Below, in pieces: positions 37,148-45,096 of a DNA stretch of 64,000 nt. Under the pieces are notes generated by a model that saw only the letters and a program-made list of their open reading frames with translations, did no database searches and was not told the DNA's origin. How positions within the stretch are numbered: the first letter of the stretch is position 1; each line of letters begins with the position of its first letter. The position numbers and the translations under genes are program-made. This stretch comes from Hyphomicrobiales bacterium (GTDB taxonomy: Bacteria > Pseudomonadota > Alphaproteobacteria > Rhizobiales > Aestuariivirgaceae): NCBI GenBank assembly GCA_016710435.1, contig JADJVV010000001.1:434001-498000 (forward strand), given 5' to 3'.

Positions 37148-38191
37148 TTACTGCGAAAGCCAGGCGTTGAAGCGTTCCTTCAACTGGTCGCCGTTGTCAG
37201 CCCAGAACTGCGTGTCGAGGTTGAACGCGGTCTTCAGGTTGTCCGGAGCGGTCGGCAGCTTCGGCAGAACGGCCGGGTCGACGTTCGGGATGGCATCGCT
37301 GTTGGCGGGGCCATAGGCGATGTACTTGGTCTGCTCGGCCTGCGGTGCGGGGCTCGATGCGAAGGCGAGGAAGCGATAGGCTTCTTCCATCTTCGGCGTG
37401 CCCTTGGCGATGGACCACAGATCCCAGTCGAGGGCCTGCGCATCCCACACGATCTTGAACGGCTTGCCGTCCTTGTCGATTGGCGTCTGCAGGCGGCCGT
37501 TCCAGGCCGACGTCATGACGACCTGGCCATCAGCCAGGAGCTGCGGCGCCTGCGCTCCGGCTTCCCACCAGATGATGTCCTTCTTGATGGTGTCGAGCTT
37601 CTTGAAGGCGCGGTCCACGCCTTCCGGCGTGGCGAGAACCTTGTACACGTCAGCCGTCGGAACGCCGTCGGCGATGAGCGCCCATTCCAGGTTCACGGTC
37701 GGGTTCTTCTGCAGGCCGCGCTTGCCGGGGAACTTGGCAAGGTCGAACAGGTCGTTGATGCTGGTCGGGCCATCCTTCAACTTGGAAGCGTCATAGCCAA
37801 ACACGGTTGCGAACACGATCGTGGGGACCGAACATTCCGACACTTCGCCGCCGATCATCTTGGCCTTGTCGACGCCGACCTTCGCCCAGTCGATCACTTC
37901 CAGTGCACCTTCGGCGCAGCCCTGAAGGGCCGTGGCCGAGTCCACGTCGATCACGTCCCAGGTGATCGCGCCCGATTCCACCATGGCCTTGATCTTGGCC
38001 ACTTCGCCGTTGTACTCGGCCTCAGTGATCTTGTTGCCGGCGGCGATGTAGGGCTTGTAATAGGCTTCGCGCTGCGAATCCTGATACGCACCACCCCACG
38101 ACGTGATCGTGAGCTCGTCAGCCCGGGCAACACCGGCAAGCGCCGAACCGGCGAGAAGGCCGGCTCCCAGGACTGTGAGAAGTTTGTTCAT
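37148..38191 (-). CDS. ABC transporter substrate-binding protein, polyamine type
   Basis: 347 aa. Signal peptide MNKLLTVLGAGLLAGSALAGVARA, mature start DELTITSWGGAYQDS. This is the SBP_bac_8/PotD-like fold, with VIDVDSATALQGCAEG and NLEWALIADGV regions. The opening WGGAYQ is common in binding proteins of the spermidine/putrescine/opine group; the ligand cannot be given. GGAGGA seven bases before ATG 38191 is a strong ribosome-binding site and rules out the longer frame to 38323. Confidence 0.92.
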   Translation of the reverse strand: MNKLLTVLGAGLLAGSALAGVARADELTITSWGGAYQDSQREAYYKPYIAAGNKITEAEYNGEVAKIKAMVESGAITWDVIDVDSATALQGCAEGALEVIDWAKVGVDKAKMIGGEVSECSVPTIVFATVFGYDASKLKDGPTSINDLFDLAKFPGKRGLQKNPTVNLEWALIADGVPTADVYKVLATPEGVDRAFKKLDTIKKDIIWWEAGAQAPQLLADGQVVMTSAWNGRLQTPIDKDGKPFKIVWDAQALDWDLWSIAKGTPKMEEAYRFLAFASSPAPQAEQTKYIAYGPANSDAIPNVDPAVLPKLPTAPDNLKTAFNLDTQFWADNGDQLKERFNAWLSQ

Positions 38192-38502
38192 GTCATTCCT
38201 CCAAAAAATTGAGGCCGGCTTGGCCGGCGATGAGCAAATTTCATGGGGAATGGGTGCGTCCTGATCCTGTGAAAAGCAGCATTCGGCACGCGCCGCCTCT
38301 GCTTTCCGGATGGATGTGGCCACCTCCCCGATGACCCTTCAGACCCGCTTTTCAAAGAGCCTTGGCAACCCTGTGCCCGGCACTTCCTGTTTTTGTGTTC
38401 AGGTCCGTCGATGCTGGATGATAGCAAGTGTTTGGCAAGCGTCACTGGCTTTTTTGTCGCGACAGCGACAAAATGGATTCATGGCACGTCATCGTGTCGG
38501 CG
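38192..38502 (-). promoter_or_regulatory. Regulatory region of the polyamine-type ABC operon
   Basis: 311 bp without a gene. On the minus strand a -10-like TATCAT (38423-38418) lies about 230 bases before the start codon, with a poor -35. Upstream of it, TTTTGTCGC (38452-38460) and GCGACAAAA (38465-38473) form a perfect 9-bp inverted repeat. The 10-bp palindrome TGTCGCGACA (38455-38464) is nested inside. Its position near -50 fits an activator or dual regulator. Confidence 0.5.
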
Positions 38503-39324
38503 TTACCAGAATGGGATCTCCGCTGGTGCCAGTTGGCCTCCGATGCGGATGGGCGCAACCTTGAGGGCGAGCCCTGTTGCGTCATCCGTTTCCACCGCCA
38601 GGCCGCACACCGTGGCTTCGCCTTCAGCGGGCTTCATGCGCTCCACGGGCAGTTTGCGCAGAAAGCGCTGCAGCGGCTCCGCCTTGTCCATGCCGATGAC
38701 GGAATCATAGTCTCCGCACATGCCTGCATCGGTCTGGTAGGCCGTGCCGCCGGCGAGAATGTGATGGTCGGCGGTGGGCGTATGGGTGTGGGTACCCACA
38801 ACCACGCTCACGCGGCCATCGCAGAAATGGCCCATGGCCATCTTCTCCGACGACGCCTCGCCGTGGAAGTCGAGCAGGATGGCATCGCAGTCGCGTCCCA
38901 GTCGGCACTGTTCGATTTCGCGCTCCACCGCGGGGAACGGGTCATCCAGCACCGGCTCCACCATCACGCGGCCCATGGCATTGACCACCAGCACGCGCCG
39001 TCCTGATGCCGTCTCCACCATGGCGGAGCCGCGCCCGGGACAATCCTTCGGCCAGTTGGCGGGGCGGATGAGGCGGTCTTCGCGGGCGACCGTCGTCAGC
39101 AGTTCGCGCTGGTCGAAGGCGTGATTGCCGAGCGTCACCACGTCCGCACCCGCATCCCGGAGGAAGAAATAGTGCTCGCTGCTCAACCCAAATCCGTGGG
39201 TCGTGTTTTCGCCGTTCACAACAACGCAATCTGGCGCAAATCGCGCCCGCAGGTCCGGCAGGACACGCCCAACTGCCTCGCGCCCGGACCGGCCCAACAC
39301 ATCACCGAGAAAGATCAACCGCAC
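38503..39324 (-). CDS. TIGR00282/YmdB-family metallophosphoesterase
   Basis: 273 aa. The metal-binding motifs are MRLIFLGDVLGRSGRE (Asp8), VVVNGENTTHGFGLS (~34-48), TLGNHAFDQRE (~65) and the His pairs FHGEAS and GTHTHTPTADHHI (~178-190). Bacillus YmdB hydrolyses 2',3'-cyclic nucleotides and affects biofilm; the role in alphaproteobacteria is less known. It overlaps the cyclo-ligase gene by ten bases. In relatives it is usually followed by yebC. Confidence 0.92.
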   Translation of the reverse strand: MRLIFLGDVLGRSGREAVGRVLPDLRARFAPDCVVVNGENTTHGFGLSSEHYFFLRDAGADVVTLGNHAFDQRELLTTVAREDRLIRPANWPKDCPGRGSAMVETASGRRVLVVNAMGRVMVEPVLDDPFPAVEREIEQCRLGRDCDAILLDFHGEASSEKMAMGHFCDGRVSVVVGTHTHTPTADHHILAGGTAYQTDAGMCGDYDSVIGMDKAEPLQRFLRKLPVERMKPAEGEATVCGLAVETDDATGLALKVAPIRIGGQLAPAEIPFW

Positions 39325-39893
39325 GTAACCAGCTCTTTTTCCGTCATCACATAATTCAAAAGCTGGTCATGATGGTCATGGAGCACGCTGTCAACTTCCT
39401 GCACAGAATAGGCAACGCCAATGGCGGTGACGGGCTTGGTGTTCCGCAGCTTCTCCAGGGTACGGTCGTAGAATCCGCCGCCATAGCCCAGCCGGTAGCC
39501 CTTGCGGTCAAATGCTAGCAGCGGCACCAGCAGGACATCGGGATCCACCAGCGGAGCATCCTCCGCCGGACGGGGAATATCCCACTTGCCGGGAATGGTC
39601 GGTTCGCCTGGCATCCACCGGCGGAATTCGAGCGGTTGCCCGAGTTTCAGCACGATAGGCAACGCCGTTGTCCAGCCTTCGCCCGCCAACCGCCCCAGCA
39701 GCGGCCGGGTATCGATCTCGCTCAGGTAGGGGAAAAATGCAGAGACGACGGAACGTCCAGCTTCCGGCTTCACGGGAAAGGGGTGGCTGACGAGAAACTG
39801 TGCCGCAGCGTCTTTCAGCCGTTCATGGGAGGCGTCGCGCCGGGCCATGGCTTCGGCGCGTGCAGCCTTTTTCAGGGGTGCCAAGGGGTCCAT
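39315..39893 (-). CDS. fthC: 5-formyltetrahydrofolate cyclo-ligase
   Basis: 192 aa. It converts 5-formyl-THF to 5,10-methenyl-THF with ATP. Family motifs: VLLVPLLAFDRKGYRLGYGGGFYDRTL (about 120-146) binds ATP and folate, and the N-terminal KAARAEAMARR is typical. It is also called ygfA. In many proteobacteria the 6S RNA gene lies next to it. Confidence 0.93.
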   Translation of the reverse strand: MDPLAPLKKAARAEAMARRDASHERLKDAAAQFLVSHPFPVKPEAGRSVVSAFFPYLSEIDTRPLLGRLAGEGWTTALPIVLKLGQPLEFRRWMPGEPTIPGKWDIPRPAEDAPLVDPDVLLVPLLAFDRKGYRLGYGGGFYDRTLEKLRNTKPVTAIGVAYSVQEVDSVLHDHHDQLLNYVMTEKELVTCG

Positions 39894-40047
39894 GCCGCCA
39901 CCCTAGCAAGGGCCAGCACTGGGTCGCATCCGGAATCGACACCTCATCGCCAGCCCGCGATCAACAAGGGTTGCGACCTTCGCCACGTACACGGGGAAGT
40001 GAAGACTTTTGCCTTGCGGTCCCATTGCCGCCGCCACAGCATCGGGC
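39894..40047 (-). other. Leader upstream of fthC with RNA-like pairing (possible 6S RNA position)
   Basis: On the minus strand GCAAGG (40017-40012) can pair with CCTTGC (39911-39906). Inside, GGTCGCA (about 39977-39971) pairs with TGCGACC (about 39933-39927), which leaves two large internal loops. The position directly upstream of the ygfA homologue is where 6S RNA is usually found. The sequence was not recognised as 6S, and the 112-base span is short for it. Confidence 0.25.
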
Positions 40048-41118
40048 ATGACCGCATCGGCACCGTCTCGATTCTCCTCACCCAGCCCCCGTCTTTCCAG
40101 CCTCGCAACCGCCGTCCCGCCCAACGTGCTCGAAACCGCGCACGTGGTGAAGCAGGCGGGGCGCATTTTTGCGCGCTTCGGCGATGACTTCGAACGGATG
40201 CTGCCCGTCTTCACCAATACCGGGATTGACCGGCGCTATTCGGCCTGCCCATCGGAGTGGTTCGATCACGCCTGGGGCTGGCCGGAACGGACACGCCAGT
40301 TCACCACGACCGCCGAAAGCCTGTTTCGCGAGGCGAGCACGCGAGCGCTGGACGAAGCGGGCGTTGCTCCGGCCGATGTGGATGCGATCGTCACGGTCTC
40401 CTCCACCGGCATCGCCACGCCCTCGATCGAGGCGCGGGTGATGGGCAGCATGGGATTCCGGGATGATGTGTTGCGTCTCCCCGTGTTTGGCCTGGGCTGC
40501 GCCGGCGGCGTGACGGGCCTGGCCGTTGCCGCGCGCCTCGCCCGCGCCATGCCTGGCAGGACCATTCTCCTCTGCGTGATCGAGTTGTGCACGCTCGCCT
40601 TCCGGCCCGACGAGATGACCAAGTCGAACATTGTCGCCACCGCCCTCTTCGGCGATGGTGCTGCGGCCGCCGTGATCCGCACCTCTGGCTCCGGTCCCAC
40701 AATTGAATGCAGTGGCGAACACACCTGGCCCGGAACGGTCGATGTCATGGGATGGCGCGTGGATGATGAAGGCTTCGGCGCTATCTTCTCGCGCTCAATT
40801 CCCGACCTTGTGCTCAACGATCTGCGCGGAGCGGCCGATGCCTTTCTGCAGCGCAATGCCCTCACGGCCGCCGATGTCGATCATTATTCCTTCCACCCCG
40901 GCGGCACGAAGGTGATCCAGGCGCTGGAAACGGCCTTTGAACTGGGACAAGGACGGCTCGCGGATGAACGCGCCGTACTCGCAGGTTTCGGCAACATGTC
41001 CGCACCCACCGTATTGTTCGTCCTGCAGCGCGCCTTGTCACAACCTTGGACAGGCCGCCGCTTCGTTGGCTCTCTCGGTCCCGGTTTCACCGCCAGCTTT
41101 GTGACGATGACACAATGA
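40048..41118 (+). CDS. Type III polyketide synthase (chalcone/stilbene synthase family)
   Basis: 356 aa. The catalytic triad is visible: Cys151 in FGLGCAGGVTG, His283 in YSFHPGGTKV and Asn316 in AGFGNMSAPT. These enzymes extend acyl-CoA starters with malonyl-CoA to alkylpyrones or alkylresorcinols. The start may be 40009, but ATG 40048 leaves the normal N-terminus. The stop overlaps the next gene's start (ATGA). The next gene encodes a membrane methyltransferase, the same arrangement as Bacillus bpsA-bpsB, whose products are methylated alkylpyrones. Confidence 0.92.
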   Translation: MTASAPSRFSSPSPRLSSLATAVPPNVLETAHVVKQAGRIFARFGDDFERMLPVFTNTGIDRRYSACPSEWFDHAWGWPERTRQFTTTAESLFREASTRALDEAGVAPADVDAIVTVSSTGIATPSIEARVMGSMGFRDDVLRLPVFGLGCAGGVTGLAVAARLARAMPGRTILLCVIELCTLAFRPDEMTKSNIVATALFGDGAAAAVIRTSGSGPTIECSGEHTWPGTVDVMGWRVDDEGFGAIFSRSIPDLVLNDLRGAADAFLQRNALTAADVDHYSFHPGGTKVIQALETAFELGQGRLADERAVLAGFGNMSAPTVLFVLQRALSQPWTGRRFVGSLGPGFTASFVTMTQ

Positions 41119-41612
41119 ACACGCTCGCCGTTGCCATCCTCGCCTGCGTCACAGCCCAGAGGGCGAGCGAAGTCTGGCTTGCCCGGCGAAACACAGAGCG
41201 CCTGCTCGCAACGGGCGGCGTGGAACACGGTGCGAACCACTATCCCGTCATGGTGGCCCTTCACGCCGCATGGCTGTTGATCCTGTGGTGGCTGGCACCT
41301 GTACGGGAGGTATCACTGCCGCTTCTCGCCCTTTATGCGGCTTGCCAGGTGTTCAGGCTGTGGATTCTGGCGACGCTCGGGGCCCGCTGGACCACGCGCA
41401 TCATCACGGTGCCCGGTGAGCGGCTGGTGGCCCGGGGACCGTTCCGCTTCATCCGGCATCCGAATTATGCACTCGTTGCAATTGAAGTGCCGCTCTTGCC
41501 GCTGGTCTTCAACCTCATGGCAGTGGCGGCCATCTTCGCGGTCCTGAATCTTGCCATGCTCGCCTGGCGCATCGGCGTGGAAAACCGCGCACTGGGCTAT
41601 GCTCGAAGCTGA
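41115..41612 (+). CDS. Isoprenylcysteine carboxyl methyltransferase-like membrane protein
   Basis: 165 aa with four to five hydrophobic segments. The C-terminal SAM-binding signature of the ICMT/PEMT fold is seen: TVPGERLVARGPFRFIRHPNYALVAIE, with the RHPNY motif. A coupled position behind a type III PKS suggests it O-methylates the polyketide, as shown for YpbQ/BpsB in Bacillus. Protein prenylation is not expected here. Confidence 0.87.
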   Translation: MNTLAVAILACVTAQRASEVWLARRNTERLLATGGVEHGANHYPVMVALHAAWLLILWWLAPVREVSLPLLALYAACQVFRLWILATLGARWTTRIITVPGERLVARGPFRFIRHPNYALVAIEVPLLPLVFNLMAVAAIFAVLNLAMLAWRIGVENRALGYARS

Positions 41613-41823
41613 GGGAGAAGTGACGAGACCACCATGGGCCGTGGGAACGTACGATCCCGGGTCCCTACTTGCGTAGGTGGGCGCCGTTTACGCCAGGCCA
41701 CGGCCCGGCACAGGGACAGCTCCCAATGGTATCGTTTATAGGCCCCAGGGAATAAAGGTTCCTGCACGTACCGGGCAGTCTCGCCATCCGCCATGTAAGA
41801 CTGGCGGGGCCGGAAGTCCAGTT
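41613..41823. other. Structured intergenic region, candidate non-coding RNA (strand unresolved)
   Basis: 211 bp between convergent genes. GGGCCGTGG (41637-41645) pairs perfectly with CCACGGCCC (41699-41707). Within it is CCTAC-TTGC-GTAGG, which on the minus strand is closed by a GCAA tetraloop. GCCGGGCC/GGCCTGGC and CCGCCA/TGGCGG (near 41790-41808) are further hairpins. Nested stems of this number point to a folded RNA or a mobile-element relic rather than plain spacer. It matches no RNA family I can name. Confidence 0.45.
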
Positions 41824-44244
41824 CTACTGACGCAGGTTGATGTCCTTCTGCTTCACCACATAGGTGGCGGTGAAGCGGATTTCGTCACCGGGACGCAACG
41901 TGTCCCAAACGCCGTTGGTGGCCGCATCGCTGGAGTCGCTGAGTGGCGCGGCATCCACAAGCATGATCTCATTGCCCGGCACGGGAGCGGTGCCATAGCC
42001 ATTGTGCGCGTCGGAGACGCTGACGCCTGTCACCGTCTGGTTGCCCGCGTTGCGGACGCGATATGTGTAGGTGATCGTGCCGCCCACGCCGACGTTGGCA
42101 AGCGGTGAACCGATCTTGTCGATCACGAGCTGCGGATTGAGCGTCATTGTGACGGCGACCGACCCCTGCGCACTGACAGGATTGCTGTTGTAGGTGGAGG
42201 CCGCTGTCGCGGTATTGTCGATGTCGCTGTCCCCGCCTCCATTCGTGTCGAAATCCGCCTGGGTGGCCGTGTAACTCACGGTGCAGGTGGCGTTCGCTCC
42301 AACGGCCAGGCTGGCGATCACGTTCGTACCGCTCGGCACGCAGGTGACGGCGCCCAATGGGTCCGTCAGCGTCACCGAGGTGAGCGGCACATTGCCAGGG
42401 TTGCTCACCACCATCGTGAAGGAAATGGTTTGTCCAGCAGCCGTTACATTTGTGGGGCTGGCGGTCTTGTTGACGGCAAGTTGTGGCGCAGCGGCAGCAT
42501 TCGTGAACACGCAAGTGATATCCGCACCATTGACCACGTTCGCACCCAGAATGGTGACACTTGCGGTGGCGGACGTGGCGACAGGCGTGGGATTGCCGGT
42601 GACGCTCGCGTTGCTATCAGTGCAGCTCACGCCAGCGCTGATCCAGGCGAGCGAGAATGTTTCGCCAAGCGTGACGGGACTCCCCGTCGTCGAAACAAGA
42701 TTGGCGGCGGGTGCTGCCGGAGTCCCGCTGTTGACCGCAAGCGTGCTGATGGCACCGGGCGTCGTTGCAAGATTGCTGGACGAAAATGTGAACGGTCCGC
42801 CGAAGTTGCCGGTGGTGACTTTCTGCACGCGCACCACGGGCGTCTTGTTGTTGGTGAAGGTGCAGATGATATTGGCCGTTGCTGCCGTTGCTGCTGCATT
42901 GAGCGTGAGGATGTTGCCCGAAAGCGACGCGGCGCCGCCCACCGCCATGCCCGTGCAAGTGGCGGAAGCGAGTGTCCATCCTGAGGGAACTGTTTCCGTG
43001 ACGGTTGTTGCGGTCGCCGCAGTGGTCAACGTCATCACCGCACTCGGCGCAGGATTGGCCGATGCGGTGTTGAGGGTGACCGTGCCGAAACCGTTGCTGC
43101 CGCTGAAATCGAACGAACCCGTGTTCCCCACCGACAGTTTGCGAACCTGAAGCGTGGGCCGTTTTCCGTTGATGATTGCACAGGTGATCATGGCCCCGGC
43201 GCGCACGTTGGCGGCCGCCAGTGTGACGGTGTAGCCGCTCACCGCCGCGGTGAAGCTGGCCGGATTCCCCGAGACGGCACTATTGGAATCGGTGCAGGTG
43301 GCAGGTGTTGTCGTGATGAGCCAGCCCGCTGCACCCGTTTCCGCAATCGTCGTGTTGGTTGCCGTTGCGTAGAGCCGCGTGTAGGCACCCGTTACCGCCG
43401 TGCCGGCAGTGGCCGTTGTGACCGAGGTGGACAACGTCTGCGACGACCAGGGCGAGGTGGCGAGATTGAGGACGTTGCCGACGTCGAAATTGAACGTGCC
43501 GACGCCACCGTTGGAAGTCTTCTGCAGGCGCAGTTGCGGTGAGCGCGTGAACGTTACGGTCTCGATGTAGATGAACTGCTGCGACGGGTTGGTGACGGTA
43601 CTGTTGGCGCCGGAGATGTGACGGATGGTCAGTGTCCGGATGGGGCCGGAGAAGCTGACGGTGACGTTGCCCGCATTGTCCGTGACGTTCTGGTTGGTGG
43701 ACAGTGCCCGCCCGGTGGCGGCATTCCAGGTGACGATGGCCGCATTCTGCGGCGTGCCCGATGTGGGCAGGATGGTGCTTCCCGCGATATTCGTGGCGCG
43801 AAACTCCACGATGTCATTGAAAGCAGCGCCCGAGATGTTGAACGTAGGCCCGCCATCAATGTCGCCCACGATGACGCTGGCGTTGTAGACGGGTTCATTG
43901 AAATTGATGGTCGTGGTCTGGACGGCGCTTTCGTCGTCCACAGCGGCATTCATCGTCGAATTGACGTAACCCGTCGTTCCGTTCGACGTTGATGCAGGCT
44001 CGATGGCCAGCGTGTTCGGTCCGGCGGAATCATAGGTTCCTGCAACGCTGCCGCTGCTCGTGACGGTGAGCAAAGTCGGTGCGCTGCCGTATGTCGGTGA
44101 ATCGGTGGCACCCCCGCGCAGGTTTGTGGCCGGACGGGTGTTCCAGTCGATGGTGTCCGCATAAGCGGTCCAACTCAGGCCAACGAGCCCACAGCAAATG
44201 ATGATGATGCGCAGTACGCCGCGACCAACGCTAGGGAACCACAC
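41824..44244 (-). CDS. Large secreted repeat protein with prealbumin-like and DUF11 domains
   Basis: 806 aa. A GTG start precedes a hydrophobic signal (VLRIIIICCGLVGLSWTAYA). The first ~230 residues are a Thr/Ser/Asn-rich beta domain. Three similar ~95-residue units follow, each opening like LRLQKTSNGGVGTFNFDV, LQVRKLSVGNTGSFDFSG and VRVQKVTTGNFGGPFTFSS. Two DUF11 units come next (LAVNKTASPTNVTAAGQTISF and LVIDKIGSPLANVGVGGTITY). These are Ig-like surface or extracellular modules. There is no membrane anchor, sorting motif or autotransporter barrel. The chain stops at DINLRQ, where a DUF11 unit normally continues into TNTAT-type strands, so it may be truncated. Confidence 0.82.
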   Translation of the reverse strand: MWFPSVGRGVLRIIIICCGLVGLSWTAYADTIDWNTRPATNLRGGATDSPTYGSAPTLLTVTSSGSVAGTYDSAGPNTLAIEPASTSNGTTGYVNSTMNAAVDDESAVQTTTINFNEPVYNASVIVGDIDGGPTFNISGAAFNDIVEFRATNIAGSTILPTSGTPQNAAIVTWNAATGRALSTNQNVTDNAGNVTVSFSGPIRTLTIRHISGANSTVTNPSQQFIYIETVTFTRSPQLRLQKTSNGGVGTFNFDVGNVLNLATSPWSSQTLSTSVTTATAGTAVTGAYTRLYATATNTTIAETGAAGWLITTTPATCTDSNSAVSGNPASFTAAVSGYTVTLAAANVRAGAMITCAIINGKRPTLQVRKLSVGNTGSFDFSGSNGFGTVTLNTASANPAPSAVMTLTTAATATTVTETVPSGWTLASATCTGMAVGGAASLSGNILTLNAAATAATANIICTFTNNKTPVVRVQKVTTGNFGGPFTFSSSNLATTPGAISTLAVNSGTPAAPAANLVSTTGSPVTLGETFSLAWISAGVSCTDSNASVTGNPTPVATSATASVTILGANVVNGADITCVFTNAAAAPQLAVNKTASPTNVTAAGQTISFTMVVSNPGNVPLTSVTLTDPLGAVTCVPSGTNVIASLAVGANATCTVSYTATQADFDTNGGGDSDIDNTATAASTYNSNPVSAQGSVAVTMTLNPQLVIDKIGSPLANVGVGGTITYTYRVRNAGNQTVTGVSVSDAHNGYGTAPVPGNEIMLVDAAPLSDSSDAATNGVWDTLRPGDEIRFTATYVVKQKDINLRQ

Positions 44245-44390
44245 TCTCTTACGCGCCCCATACCTAGATGCTCACACCCCCACAAGCCGTGTGCCTGCAA
44301 GGAGAGGCAACACTTCTCCCCAGAAGGTTGCATCCGGTTCTGGTTAATCGCTGTTGGTAAAAAGGGGCTTAATGGGTGTCCTGTCCGCCC

Positions 44391-45038
44391 TCAGCCGAAC
44401 TTGAACCCGGTCACATGGGGTGGCGGAGTCAGGCCAGGCACGAGACGTGGATCATCAACGACCGGACCGAAACGGTGGCCGATGGGAATGACGCCGGCCC
44501 AGATCGGCAGCGCGTAGTCTTCCTCATCATCGCCGGGCGGGCCTGAACGCACCTTGGCTGAGACCTCTTTGAGTTCGAGTCCGAGCACTGTCGTGGCTTT
44601 CGCCTCCTTCGCGCTCATGGGCCGCAGCAGATCCCAGCGTCCGGGATAGAGCAATTCCGTAAAGGCCTTGAGGCGCGCTTCCTTCTCGGCCACATCCGTG
44701 ATCTTGAAGGCCCGGCCGAAAGCCATCACCGAACGGTAGTTGCACGAGTGGTTGAATGCCGAGCGCGCCATCACCATGCCGTCGAAAATGGTGACGTTGA
44801 CACAGACTTCGGCACCCTCGGAAGCCTCCAGCATGCGGCTCGCGGATGACCCATGCCAGTAGATGTGATGTCCTTCGCGCCACTGGAGTGTGGGCGTCAC
44901 CACCGGATGGCCGTCGAAGACATAGCCGACGGTGCACAACGGCTGGGCATCGAGAATGGGATGGATGACCGCTTCGTCATAGTGGGCGCGCTTGTTCATG
45001 CGCTTGACGCGGGTCCGTTCGCTGGGGGCAGTGGTCAT
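44391..45038 (-). CDS. Pyridoxamine 5'-phosphate oxidase-like FMN-binding protein
   Basis: 215 aa. PNPOx-like split-barrel fold of the Pyridox_ox_2 type: RAHYDEAVIHPILDAQPLCTVGY, then HPVVTPTLQWREGHHIYWHGS (about 42-62) as flavin-binding strands. Members bind FMN or haem and act as oxidoreductases; true PNPOx activity is not assured. GGAGAAC before ATG 45038 sets the start. It is divergent from a PdxR/MocR regulator gene, whose normal targets are enzymes of vitamin B6 supply. Confidence 0.86.
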   Translation of the reverse strand: MTTAPSERTRVKRMNKRAHYDEAVIHPILDAQPLCTVGYVFDGHPVVTPTLQWREGHHIYWHGSSASRMLEASEGAEVCVNVTIFDGMVMARSAFNHSCNYRSVMAFGRAFKITDVAEKEARLKAFTELLYPGRWDLLRPMSAKEAKATTVLGLELKEVSAKVRSGPPGDDEEDYALPIWAGVIPIGHRFGPVVDDPRLVPGLTPPPHVTGFKFG

Positions 45039-45057
45039 GAAGGTTCTCCGGATTGTG

Positions 45058-45086
45058 TTGCCACCTACTGGCAGCATGGTCTACTG
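45058..45086 (+). promoter_or_regulatory. Shared operator/promoter between the PNPOx-like gene and the MocR regulator
   Basis: CTACTG occurs as a direct repeat at 45065-45070 and 45081-45086, 16 bases apart. TTGCCA (45058-45063) could be the -35 for the plus-strand gene, so the second repeat would cover its -10. Direct repeats are the usual PdxR/MocR operator form, which suggests autorepression plus control of the divergent gene. Confidence 0.5.
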
Positions 45087-45096
45087 AAAAGAACCA

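Noticed and set aside
41597..41794. 65-codon minus-strand frame in the 41.6 kb spacer
   Set aside because: Basic, low-complexity product overlapping strong stems; no ribosome-binding site; overlaps the methyltransferase end.
42281..43150. 289-codon hydrophobic open frame on the plus strand
   Set aside because: Val/Ala-rich because it is the complement of the Thr/Ala-rich repeat protein; it has no start signal and is not a membrane protein gene.
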